Source: Haematococcus lacustris
Taxonomy: Eukaryota; Chlorophyta; Chlorophyceae; Chlamydomonadales; Haematococcaceae
Assembly: GCA_030144725.1 (NCBI GenBank)
Contig: JASKMD010000026.1
Span: forward strand, 4,462,552 to 4,526,551
Reading direction: 5' to 3'
DNA: 64,000 nt
Part shown: positions 1 through 10,100 of the stretch, piece after piece
Layout: each line of letters starts with the position of its first letter
How positions within the stretch are numbered: position 1 is the stretch's first letter
Made by a program: the position numbers and the translations under genes
Notes under the pieces: model-generated
Databases searched by the model: none
Seen by the model: the letters and a program-made list of their open reading frames with translations, nothing else
Told to the model about the DNA's origin: nothing

Positions 1-2
1 TC

Positions 3-1418
3 AGCCTTGCAGCCTCCACCATGGACAAGCACCGCAATGTGCAGCGCCTGACCAGGGCTGTGGAAAACATCAACCAGCATTTCTGCAAGAGCCCAGCCCG
101 CACTCAGAAGTACAAGTCGCTCTGCCTCAGCCTTGGGCTCAAGGGCCAGCTGATAGGGCGGGCTGCGCCTACCCGCTGGCTGAGCCTGCGCAAGCCAGCA
201 GAGCGGTTGGTGCGTGACATCAGGTCCTTGGTGCCCTACTTTGACTCAGCCTCCACCGGCATCAGCAGCCTCCTCACCGACCTCCCCACACTCTTGGCAG
301 CCTGTGGGCTCCTACCCATCCTCCGCTCGCTCAGCCGCCTCAGCCTGCTGTGTCAAAGCCGTGCCATCTTTGTTGAGGACCTAATGCAGGAGGTGGCTCA
401 AACAGCCGACAAGATCACTGCCATGTACACCGGCCCCCTCCCCTTCTCCGCACTGGACTTTCCCGAGCTGACAGCCTTTGCCAATGTGGATGGACCCGAC
501 AGCTGCCTGGTGTACACCGGGTCTGGCTATTTGGCTGTGCAACCGCATGGCAGCAACAGTGTGGCAGGGCAGGCAGATGGGGACAACAGTGACAGCGAGG
601 AGGATGAGGAGGAGGGGATCGGCAGCAGGCAGGCAGCTTCAGACATGGAGACAGCATTTGGTGGGCCTGAGGAGGAGGAAGCATTTGAGCTAGCCAGTGT
701 GCTGGTACAATTGCACGCCATCCCCCCAAGAGGGCGCCGGGCTGCTCCAGTGCCAGCCAGTGATTTCCAGGAGCACCTTATTTGTGCCAAGCAGGAGCTG
801 GCCGCTACCGCAACTGCTGTGGTGCGTGACCTTGGCAGCCGCTTCATGCCGCCAGAGCATGCCAAAGGGCTGGCTGTCGTGTACGCCCACTATTGGGACA
901 AGCAGCCAAGCGATGAAGACTTCCTTTTGCGCCTTGCCATTGTCAAGGCCCGGTACTGCGCGGAAGCGACCCTGGTCAGCGGTGACCGGGTGCCAGCCTT
1001 GTTGGACCAACACAAGCTGGCTTCCCAACAATCAACCTTTGTGGATGTCATGCGCAGCCAAGCTGAGCACCGTGCCAACATCGAGCTCAGCTCATCAGCT
1101 TCCAGCCCAGCAGAGCAGACCACCAAGCTCTGGCGCTACCTAGATGGCCAGCCTATCACGAAGGCAGACATCTCAGAGTACATCAAGCTGGCAGAGCTGG
1201 CACTGGTCATGACGCCAGGCTCAGTGGAAGAGGAGCGCATGTTTTCAGCCATGGCATACCTCAAAGATGACACTCGCAACAGGCTGCAGGAGTGCCACTT
1301 GAATGTGTGTGCCCGTGTCTTCAGCAGCAAGCACTTTGAGTTGGACACGTTCCCATTTGAGCGTGCCATTAGCAAGTGGTTGGATGACGCTGCCGTGCGT
1401 GGGCGCTACCGCCTCTAA
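3..1418 (+). pseudogene. hAT-family transposase, C-terminal half
   Basis: An open frame runs in from the left edge; an ATG lies at 21 but the frame is open upstream of it, so the true start is probably outside the window. The product (465 residues from the ATG) has the TRWLS segment near residue 51 and ends in the hAT dimerisation block (SVEEERMFSAMAYLKDD, then an H-L-N near residue 430). These are the usual landmarks of the C-terminal half of hAT transposases and their domesticated zinc-finger relatives. An acidic D/E-rich stretch at residues 186-225 is probably a linker. The BED-type zinc finger and first catalytic Asp expected upstream are not present; a matching N-terminal half lies on the opposite strand at 60165-61194. 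Family call from motifs; whether the two halves belong to one family is inference. Confidence 0.75.
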
Positions 1419-1548
1419 AAGCCAGTACCTTTTATACCTGAGCTATGGACACAAGTAGGTCAGAGCTATGAACTGGAAGGTCCACATTTGGTCCATGTCA
1501 TTTTGAGCTATGAAACTGACAAGCGGGCTTTTGAAAAAAAAAACATTG
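1419..1548. other. 3' flank of hAT fragment, no gene seen
   Basis: AT-richer non-coding stretch ending in a run of ten A (about 1534-1543) just before the 182-bp shared module. The word GAGCTATGRA occurs three times (around 1440, 1464 and 1505), so part of it is a short degenerate repeat. Confidence 0.5.
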
Positions 1549-1735
1549 CTGTACAGATTCCCAAAAAGGGGGGGGTACCTCGCGCGCGGATCGTTGTATC
1601 TCCGCAACCGCTGCGAGTTAGGACTTCATTCAAGAGCGAGGTCCCCCTTAAACTCAACGCTCTATCGTTCTATCGGAGCAGAAAGTCCATCCGATGCAAA
1701 AAAGGCCCTCGCGTCGGCCCTATTTATCGTGAGTG
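1549..1735 (+). repeat. 182-bp module shared with 56989-57170
   Basis: From CAGATTCCC at 1554 to CGTGAGTG at 1735 the sequence matches the reverse complement of 56989-57170 over 182 bases with about three substitutions. A weaker match (CTGTNCAG) extends about five bases to the left. Both copies stop at the same base and are followed by unrelated retroelement coding sequence in the sense direction: gypsy pol here, an RNase H LINE at the other locus. Near its 3' end the other copy contains a hairpin (AAGGCC, 8-base loop, GGCCTT). It could be a 5' leader, a small-RNA-derived segment or an inserted short element; I do not recognise it as a known RNA. Confidence 0.8.
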
Positions 1736-3476
1736 TGCTAATCCTGCTGACCCACTGTCCCGGATACCTGCTGGACCCCAGGACTGTGCCATGGTGTGTG
1801 TTGTTACCACCCGGCGGCAAGCTAAACAGTCTTTGGAGAGGGGGGAAGTGCGTGTGGCGCAGGCTCTGCCCCAGGTTCCACCTGTGGGTACTCCCTCAAA
1901 TGCCCCCACTGCCGTTGATGCTTTGGCCCCCCGGCCCACAGTGTCTGATAACCCTGTTGCTGCTCACCATAGTAGGCTCCCTGAGCTTGAGGCCCCATCT
2001 GCTGCTGACACCTCAGTGCACTATCCTGCAGCTCCTGCCCACCCATTGGAACTGGCTGATCACCTGGTCCATGGCTACCGGCTTGACCCTGCGTTTGCTG
2101 CTGAAGCTGACTTGTCTGGCATGTACATGGAAGACCATGGCCTGTGGCGGCGCACTGGCAAGGGCACAGTGATGGTTCCCAATGACCCTGAACTGCGTGA
2201 GTACATTCTGCATGAAATGCATGGTGCTGCCTATGCTGGTCATGTGGGTATAACCAAAACCCTTGAGAGGCTGTCACGAGTGTTCTACTGGGACACCATG
2301 CGTGTTGATGTCAGGCACTATGTCACTACCTGTGATGCCTGCCAGCGTGACAAGTCCTCCACACTGAAGCCTGGTGGCTTACTCAACCCACTGTCCATTC
2401 CAGATTACCGTTGGGAGTCAGTGTCAATGGACCTGATCACCAAGCTGCCATCTGCTTCACATGGGTTTGATGCCATCTGTGTCTTTGTTGACAGGCTCAG
2501 TAAGATGGTGCACTTTGTGCCCTGCAAGGAGAGCATGAATGCCAAGGGCTTTGCCCGTTTGTTTGTTGACAATGTCTTCAAACTGCATGGCCTGCCAAAA
2601 GACATGGTCTCTGACCGTGGTCCCCATTTCCACAACACTTTCTGGCACCATGTGCAGAAGTTGCTGGGCATGAGAGGTTCCTTGTCTTCCTCCTATCACC
2701 CTCAGTCTGATGGCCAGACTGAGAGGTACAACCGTGTGTTGGAAGAGATGCTACGTCATTACATCTCTCCCACCCAAACTGATTGGCCTGACTATCTGTC
2801 ACTTGCTGAGTTTGCTGTGAACAACTCATGGCAAGAGTCCATTAAGTCTACACCGTTCCTGGTTAATACCGGACAGTCCCCCATTACCCCTATGCTCCAC
2901 TCTCTACCTGACAAGGGGCGGTGCCCTGAAGGCCTGTCCTATGCTACTTGGTGGCAGGAGGCTGTGGCTAAGGCCAAGCTATGCATGCAGGCTGCTCAGC
3001 AACGTCAAGCTGCCTATGCCAACCAGGACCGTCGAGATGTGCATTACAAGGTGGGTCAAATGGTCCTGCTCAGCACTAAGAACATGAGGTTGAAGCCAGG
3101 CAAAGCACGTAAGCTGCTGCCACGTTTTGTGGGGCCCTTCAAGGTGCTTGACTTGGTTGGTCAGGTTGCAGTGAACCTGCAGCTGCCTGCCTCCATGTCA
3201 CGTCTTCACCCTGTGTTCCATGTGTCACTCATCAAACCCTACACTGGCACTGATGTGGGCTTCATGCCTCCGCCTGTTGAGTGGCTTGATGAGGAGCCTG
3301 TGTACTATGTTGAGCGTCTGCTGGACCACAGACATGTGCATGCAGGAAAGGCCAAGGAGTACCTGGTGCAGTGGGAAGGCTATGATGCCGACCACAACAC
3401 CTGGGAGCCACGTTCCAACTTGGTTGGCTGTGACAAGATCCTGGCTGAGTACAATGCAGCTCACAACCTGAAGTAA
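1736..3476 (+). CDS. pol: Ty3/gypsy chromovirus pol, 3' part: integrase and chromodomain
   Basis: About 580 residues of a gypsy polyprotein. The first recognisable residues, NPADPLSRIP, are the typical end of the RNase H/connection region. A zinc-binding HHCC domain follows (HEMH..., then CDACQRD) and then the integrase core with D in SMDLI, D in VSDRG and E in GQTERYNR. The C-terminal segment ends in a chromodomain (YYVERLLD ... EYLVQWEGY ... NTWEPRSNL), which in chromoviruses targets integration to chromatin. The frame is open back to 1488, but 1554-1735 is the shared module, so protease, RT and RNase H have been lost at 1735. No stop or frameshift lies within the remaining part, which argues for a young truncation. 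A polypurine tract and 3' LTR follow. Confidence 0.92.
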
Positions 3477-3714
3477 GTCCTAGGCCATGCATGCTGGTAT
3501 GCTGCTGGACTATGGCATTCTCAGCATGCTTGTACCTCTGGTCAGCTGCTACCTGTGTGGTTATGGTTTCCCTGTGTCTAGTCGGCACGATGGTCTGTGA
3601 CCGCTCCCTAAGCTATGACCTGGTGCGCCCTTTGGGTTGCCCAATAGCTAAATCAGCATGCTGTAGGCAATGCGAGTCACGTGGTTTTACCCGTGGCGGA
3701 ACGGAAGCCCCTTT
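3477..3714 (+). other. Gypsy element 3' untranslated region
   Basis: Non-coding interval between the chromodomain stop codon and the polypurine tract. The short frame that crosses it has no recognisable domain. Confidence 0.6.
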
Positions 3715-3727
3715 GGAGGGGGAGGAA
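3715..3727 (+). promoter_or_regulatory. Polypurine tract of the gypsy element
   Basis: GGAGGGGGAGGAA is all purine and abuts the first base (TG) of the LTR. This is the position and composition of a plus-strand primer in LTR retrotransposons. Confidence 0.8.
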
Positions 3728-4027
3728 TGTAAAGTGCGCACCTCTGGAAGAGATTGCCGCTTCGCGTCGTCTGGGCTGTCTCGTGAATGCGAGCCGTCGC
3801 GGGACGCGGGTTACACGTGTGGAGTGAGATTTGGCAGGTTAAAGACTAGCGACATTGCGTTCGTGAGTACAACTGGTTCGATCCCAGGGAGCCCCGTTCT
3901 AAGCTCTAGCCATTCTCGCAATACACCGCTGTAACCCAACACCCTAGTCGGAAGTCACCGCCTCGACTGGACCGGCCTTCGAGCTTGTGTCAAAAGGTCA
4001 TCTGACGTTGCGTCCCCGCACGTTACA
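3728..4027 (+). mobile_element. 3' LTR of the gypsy element (300 bp)
   Basis: Starts TGTAAAGTGCG and ends CGCACGTTACA, an imperfect 11-bp terminal inverted repeat with one mismatch; TG...CA ends are the rule for LTRs. It lies directly after the polypurine tract. A word matching a Pol III B box, GGTTCGATCCC, sits at 3875-3885; no matching A box is convincing. The 5' LTR is not in the window, so age and target-site duplication cannot be read. Confidence 0.82.
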
Positions 4028-4271
4028 GTGCGGGCATGCATGTTGTTGCGCCCGAACCATCAACAATGCCGTGCACGGCATGTGGGGGCCTGTGTGCAGC
4101 GGACAACAAGAGTGGTCTCACGGAGCTTGCCATAGCCAATGCTACAGTAGCCTGCTACGGTGTGTAAAATGAGGATCAGCTTTTTGCATGAGGCTCGCAA
4201 GGTGTTCTCATGAGGATGTTGAGGCAGCCATACACTATTGCAATGCAGCCATACACTATTGCAATGGAACT
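4028..4271. other. Intergenic stretch with a 21-bp tandem duplication
   Basis: No gene seen. A 21-bp word beginning GCAGCCATACAC is perfectly duplicated at 4224-4244 and 4245-4265, just before the CCCCG array. This suggests slippage or a break-repair event at the array edge. Confidence 0.6.
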
Positions 4272-5957
4272 CGCCCCGCCCCGCCCCGCCCCGCCCCGCC
4301 CCGCCCCGCCCCGCCCCGCCCCGCCCCGCCCCGCCCCGCCCCGCCCCGCCCCGCCCCGCCCCGCCCCGCCCCGCCCCGCCCCGCCCCGCCCCGCCCCGCC
4401 CCGCCCCGCCCCGCCCCGCCCCGCCCCGCCCCGCCCCGCCCCGCCCCGCCCCGCCCCGCCCCGCCCCGCCCCGCCCCGCCCCGCCCCGCCCCGCCCCGCC
4501 CCGCCCCGCCCCGCCCCGCCCCGCCCCGCCCCGCCCCGCCCCGCCCCGCCCCGCCCCGCCCCGCCCCGCCCCGCCCCGCCCCGCCCCGCCCCGCCCCGCC
4601 CCGCCCCGCCCCGCCCCGCCCCGCCCCGCCCCGCCCCGCCCCGCCCCGCCCCGCCCCGCCCCGCCCCGCCCCGCCCCGCCCCGCCCCGCCCCGCCCCGCC
4701 CCGCCCCGCCCCGCCCCGCCCCGCCCCGCCCCGCCCCGCCCCGCCCCGCCCCGCCCCGCCCCGCCCCGCCCCGCCCCGCCCCGCCCCGCCCCGCCCCGCC
4801 CCGCCCCGCCCCGCCCCGCCCCGCCCCGCCCCGCCCCGCCCCGCCCCGCCCCGCCCCGCCCCGCCCCGCCCCGCCCCGCCCCGCCCCGCCCCGCCCCGCC
4901 CCGCCCCGCCCCGCCCCGCCCCGCCCCGCCCCGCCCCGCCCCGCCCCGCCCCGCCCCGCCCCGCCCCGCCCCGCCCCGCCCCGCCCCGCCCCGCCCCGCC
5001 CCGCCCCGCCCCGCCCCGCCCCGCCCCGCCCCGCCCCGCCCCGCCCCGCCCCGCCCCGCCCCGCCCCGCCCCGCCCCGCCCCGCCCCGCCCCGCCCCGCC
5101 CCGCCCCGCCCCGCCCCGCCCCGCCCCGCCCCGCCCCGCCCCGCCCCGCCCCGCCCCGCCCCGCCCCGCCCCGCCCCGCCCCGCCCCGCCCCGCCCCGCC
5201 CCGCCCCGCCCCGCCCCGCCCCGCCCCGCCCCGCCCCGCCCCGCCCCGCCCCGCCCCGCCCCGCCCCGCCCCGCCCCGCCCCGCCCCGCCCCGCCCCGCC
5301 CCGCCCCGCCCCGCCCCGCCCCGCCCCGCCCCGCCCCGCCCCGCCCCGCCCCGCCCCGCCCCGCCCCGCCCCGCCCCGCCCCGCCCCGCCCCGCCCCGCC
5401 CCGCCCCGCCCCGCCCCGCCCCGCCCCGCCCCGCCCCGCCCCGCCCCGCCCCGCCCCGCCCCGCCCCGCCCCGCCCCGCCCCGCCCCGCCCCGCCCCGCC
5501 CCGCCCCGCCCCGCCCCGCCCCGCCCCGCCCCGCCCCGCCCCGCCCCGCCCCGCCCCGCCCCGCCCCGCCCCGCCCCGCCCCGCCCCGCCCCGCCCCGCC
5601 CCGCCCCGCCCCGCCCCGCCCCGCCCCGCCCCGCCCCGCCCCGCCCCGCCCCGCCCCGCCCCGCCCCGCCCCGCCCCGCCCCGCCCCGCCCCGCCCCGCC
5701 CCGCCCCGCCCCGCCCCGCCCCGCCCCGCCCCGCCCCGCCCCGCCCCGCCCCGCCCCGCCCCGCCCCGCCCCGCCCCGCCCCGCCCCGCCCCGCCCCGCC
5801 CCGCCCCGCCCCGCCCCGCCCCGCCCCGCCCCGCCCCGCCCCGCCCCGCCCCGCCCCGCCCCGCCCCGCCCCGCCCCGCCCCGCCCCGCCCCGCCCCGCC
5901 CCGCCCCGCCCCGCCCCGCCCCGCCCCGCCCCGCCCCGCCCCGCCCCGCCCCGCCCC
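4272..5957. repeat. Uninterrupted (CCCCG)n microsatellite, about 337 copies
   Basis: Every 60-base line of the interval is identical, giving about 1,686 bases of perfect 5-bp repeat. The minus strand is (CGGGG)n, with four-G runs every five bases and thus strong G-quadruplex potential. Because the period is not a multiple of three, three frames on + and at least two on - stay open, reading PAPPR or GAGRG repeats. These are artefacts, not genes. The complete lack of interruptions suggests recent expansion or a consensus-collapsed assembly. Confidence 0.97.
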
Positions 5958-6175
5958 TGGCAAGGAGTATCAGCAAGGCTCGGAGCTGGTCAATGATTGG
6001 CTACCCAGAGGCAGGCTGAGTTTGCACGGGGCTGCGGAGTATTGATGGGGCTATGATGGCTGGGCCTGCATAGGGCCTAGTAGCTGTTCAGGCTCAACCA
6101 TAAATCAGCATCGGTGCCTGTGGTTCCTGTGCAGCCAAAAGGAGCTAGAATCAGTGAAAAAGATGCAGAAACTGA
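5958..6175. other. Intergenic, nothing recognised
   Basis: Unique sequence between the CCCCG array and the nuclease fragment. A stop (TGA 6173-6175) closes the nuclease frame on its left. A neighbouring frame over 6114-6200 may be decayed upstream sequence of the same gene, but no motif supports it. Confidence 0.4.
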
Positions 6176-6538
6176 GCTGACTATCATGTTCACCCAATCA
6201 CCATTCACCCACCAGAGAAGCGCAGCAAGCGCACCGAGGCTGAGCAGGCAGCTGAACCCAGCCAGCCCATCAAGGGCACAGGCAAGGGCAAGGGCAAGGC
6301 TGCCAAGGCAAAGCCAGCACCACAGCCAGGCAGGTGGTTGGACAGGGACTGCAACGCAGCGCTGAACATGCAGCGCATTGGGGAGAGCAGGTGGCGTCCG
6401 CTGGAGCTGTGCTACTGGCCAGACCAGGGAGCTCTGCCAGCCAAGGGCAAGGAGTACCCTGGCCTGGGCTACAAGCGGCTGCGAGACAAGCCACCAAAGG
6501 CCCAGCAGGAGCAGCAGCCTGCTGAGGCACAGTAATGT
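6176..6538 (+). pseudogene. TnpB/Fanzor-like RNA-guided nuclease, C-terminal fragment
   Basis: The frame opens after the TGA at 6173 and ends at the TAA at 6536-6538, about 120 residues. A basic, low-complexity linker (KGKGKGKAAKAK) precedes RWLDRDCNAALNMQRIGESR. The DRDxNAAxN word is the RuvC-III signature of the IS605 OrfB/TnpB superfamily and its eukaryotic Fanzor relatives, which are known from green algae. The Asp supplies a catalytic metal ligand. The rest of the RuvC fold, the WED domain and the zinc-finger segment are absent upstream, so this is a 5'-truncated copy ending with the native-looking tail. Another OrfB-type transposase would show the same motif; the eukaryotic setting makes Fanzor the better guess. 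Confidence 0.6.
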
Positions 6539-7117
6539 GTGCCCCCCCCATTCGAGCTGTCATCAGCTTACATTAGCGCATGTCTTGTCATGCCAACTCT
6601 ACACAATAGCCCTCGTGGTCAGGCAATAATGTAGGTGGTAGGCGCTCATGTGCCATGTGCACTGGGTTTACTCCACACAGCCCAATAGTACCATTTGAGT
6701 CGGGCTACTATTGCCCACTAGTACATTCCCGCCAGTGGCTGCTAGTGGCCACTACTGGTCCGGCTCAAATGGAGGCCCTAGTGAGGGACAAAGGGGCTGG
6801 GGAAGGGGGTTTAAGGGTTTTTATTTTGCTCAAGCAATGGCACAGGGACACCTGGTTTGTTTCGGATTGTACTACACCTAGGATCCAGCTCTCATCCCAC
6901 GTGAGTCTCACAGCCCTCCTCCCATGCTGCACATGCTTGCTAGAACCGCTGTAACTCTATGGCATTTCCCAATGATACCGTGCCATTGCATATTTTGAAC
7001 TGGGACATAGCGCATGCAGCGTTCAGCGAAGTGAACTGACTACTGTCTCGTAGATGACATGAACTCCACGGAGTCCACGCGACTTCAGACTTCGCATTTC
7101 CTCCGACATTATACAAA
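6539..7117. other. Intergenic; imperfect hairpin at about 6687-6785
   Basis: No gene. Between 6687 and 6785 an imperfect inverted repeat pairs CCATTTGAGTCGG with CCGGCTCAAATGG, and inner CCACTAGTA with CTAGTGG words. It could be the right-end structure of the degraded nuclease element or part of a guide-RNA region, which in TnpB/Fanzor loci lies at or past the 3' end of the gene. No TATA or other promoter word stands out before the ATG at 7118. Confidence 0.4.
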
Positions 7118-10100
7118 ATGGATGTTGACGACGCGTCAATGCCAATGGAGCTCTTCAGCAAGTTCGCAGTGGCAACTATGCAGGTTTGTCAGTGTGTTCC
7201 ACCTTGACCCACCAGACTAGTATATTGACCTGAGCCTTGGTTACCCGGGGCCAGGCCGATGCAAAGCTGCTCGAGACCCATGGGCACATGGGTGCGGAGG
7301 GTCCATGTTCGCTGCGTGGACCTCGGCGGGCCAGCCGTTACTCTAGCACAGGCCAAGGGCATCAGCGGGTCTACGTGCCAAAGCAGGTAGGATCAGTTTC
7401 TCTTCCTTGGACTCTACAACTCCCTACACCACACCCTTCGCCACCTGTCCCTTCCCAGCTCACCTTAACCCATCCCCGTCCCTACCCACCATTCCTTCCC
7501 CACCCACCCTCTCCTCTTTTCCCAGTAGTAGGTAAATCACCACCGTGCTTGCACAGGTGCTGTACGCTCTGACCAAGGTGGCTGACGAGCTGTCCCGTGC
7601 CCAGGCAGAGTTCCATGATGCGCTGCGCTCAGGCAACATGTCAGGCCTGGCGGTGCAGCAGGTCCTGGCGCATCTGGGGGAGGAGGAGCGGGAGATGCTG
7701 CTGGACAAGGAGAGGCACCGTGAATGGGTGAGCAGCAGGGGAGTGTGTGTCTGTGTGGTGTGTGTGCGCCCCTGTGTGTGTACAATGCTGTGCTGTACTC
7801 AGTACTCTCCCTTCTGACTTGCTTGGTCTTTGGTTGTGATAAATACTCCATTGCAACCCCCTTCAACCTATTTACTTTGTATCTGTGTGTGTATGTGTGT
7901 GTATGTGTAATGTGTGTGAGAGTGTGCCTGTGTCATCAACATGTTGTTTTGTGGCGTGTGCTGGACATGGTGTTGCTATGGTGTAACTAGCGGTAGCAGC
8001 AACAATAGCTGACACAGCTCAACTTGATATCATGAGGACAGGGTAGGGGTGGTAAAGGGTGGGGGGTCAGAAGCATGAGCATCACATTATGGGTGTAGCC
8101 TGAACCCTAACCCTAAGTCCTAACCCTCATCCTAACCCTGAACCCTAACCCTAACCCTACCCGCGTCAACAGTGACAGCAAGGGCAGCAGCAACAAGCTT
8201 AAAGGACGGTCAGCAGCAGCAGGACAGGCAGCAGCAGCAGCAGCACTGGGACAGCTGATTGAACTCAAGTATTGCACTGTCCCACCAGCTCTGCATCACA
8301 CACTTTGGGTGTGACACACATGTCTGTCATGCTTGCTTGCACATGGGTTGTGCAGGGCAAGTTCAGCTTCAGCCTAGACCACCTGGCAGACGAGTCGGAG
8401 CGAGCCGCAGACGAGTCAGCAGGTGGGCCAGCCAGCCCCCCTGCACCCACTACCCTGGCATGTGCCCCCATGCACCCACCACCACCGGCTGGGCAACAAC
8501 AAGGGCAGAAGAGGGGGGAGGATGCAGAGAGGACACTAGTAAATGTATACACGTAAAATGTATACATTGGTGCAAAGCAAGCATACAGACAGCCCATTGC
8601 AGACCAAGTCCTATCCCCCACCTTGCCACCCGTAATGTCATGCCCACGCCCCCCCTGCACCCCCTGCTGCTGCCCCCCTCTGCTCACCTCTCCCCCCTGC
8701 TGCCCCCCCTGCTGCTGCTGCTGCAGCCGCTGCCTCCCGGGCTGCCCACCTGGACGATGAGTGGCGCAAGGCGACGAAGAAGGGCAAGGCCCGGCCCGAC
8801 CCCAGTGCTGCTGCTGCAGCGGCGGCAGAGCCTGCTGCTACTGCGGTGGCAGCAGGGGGGCAGCGCTCAGGGGCAGGGTTCAAGGGCGGCTACAGGTCAG
8901 GCATGAAGTCCAGGAACTCCATACTGGCCCGGGCAGCAGCGCAGGCGGCTCTGGAGGTGGGTGCTGAGGCGGGGGGTCAACTGCCAGTGTTGGGTAGGGG
9001 GGGGGGCTGCTTTGAGTGGAAGGCAGGGAAGGGGGGAGGAGGCTGATGGCCAGGGTGGGGCAAGGTGGGGGGCGGGGCAGCTCCAACTCCTTGACTGCCC
9101 CCAAGACAACCTACATGGTTTCGTATTGCCATGTCCACCTGCCCCTGCCCTGCCCACCTACCCCCTGCTATGCCCACCTACCCCTGTCCTGCCCATCTAC
9201 CCCTGTCCTGCCCACATGCCCCTGCCCTACCTTGCCTACTCCTTGCAGCAAGAGCAGGCAGTGGAGGTGTTCAGGAGGAACCGGGCAGCCCGGGTCATCC
9301 AGGTGTGATGCCTGGCCGAGTGGTCACACTTGTGATCTCATCAGTCACACCAAGCCACACAAACTGCACCCAGTGCTGGTCGTGCCACCAACGCAGCCCT
9401 TCACCTACATCCACGCTGAAGTGCCACTGCCGCTGCCACTGTGACTTACTCTTACTCAACCCATCACACTGCATCATGAGCACTTTGCCTTCTGTCGCCT
9501 TCTTGCGCAGCGTGGCTGGCGGCAGTGTGTGTCAAATCAGGAGGCACCACAACAGACCCGCAGCCCCCCCCGCCCCCCTCGCCACTCCACCCTGACTGCC
9601 TTCTCCTCCTCCTCCTCCTCCTCGCCACCCCACCCCCCTGTGAGCAGCCACAGCTCGCCCCTCACCCCTGGAACCCCTACCCTGTCGCCTGCTGCTGCCT
9701 CCCCCCTGGACTATAGCCCTCTGCCCCACAGCTTCACAGCGTCAGAGGCTGCTGGGGTGGCAGCGTCAGGTCATGCGGGCCAGCAGCGGAGCAGCGGGGG
9801 GGAGGGGGGGGAGGGACCTTCACCCCACCCCCCCAGCAGCTCACCCACAGCAGCCAGCCACACAGGCAGGAGGGGGCCAGCACTGGCTGCCCATGGTCCA
9901 GCGGCAGGCCCCCCTGCTGCTGCTGCTGCTGCCGCAGCACAGAAGGGCAGGGCAGGCAGAGCTCAAAGGCATGGGGGCCCCAAGGCCAAGGGAGTGGGCA
10001 GGCGGGGGCAGGAAGGTGGGGAGGTGGGCCATGGAGGGGGTAGGGGGGTAGGGAGGCAGACCAGGCAGGAGGGCAAAGGTGCTGGTGGTAAGCATGGGGA

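Noticed and set aside
3875..3885. tRNA gene suggested by GGTTCGATCCC.
   Set aside because: No acceptor stem, anticodon arm or A box can be fitted around it.
4060..6045. Five long overlapping reading frames of about 600 residues (PAPPR and GAGRG repeats).
   Set aside because: They are the translation of a perfect 5-bp repeat, open in nearly every frame on both strands; no domain and no start context.
8100..8161. Chromosome end.
   Set aside because: Degenerate, about 60 bases, and located within an intron of a gene that continues on both sides.
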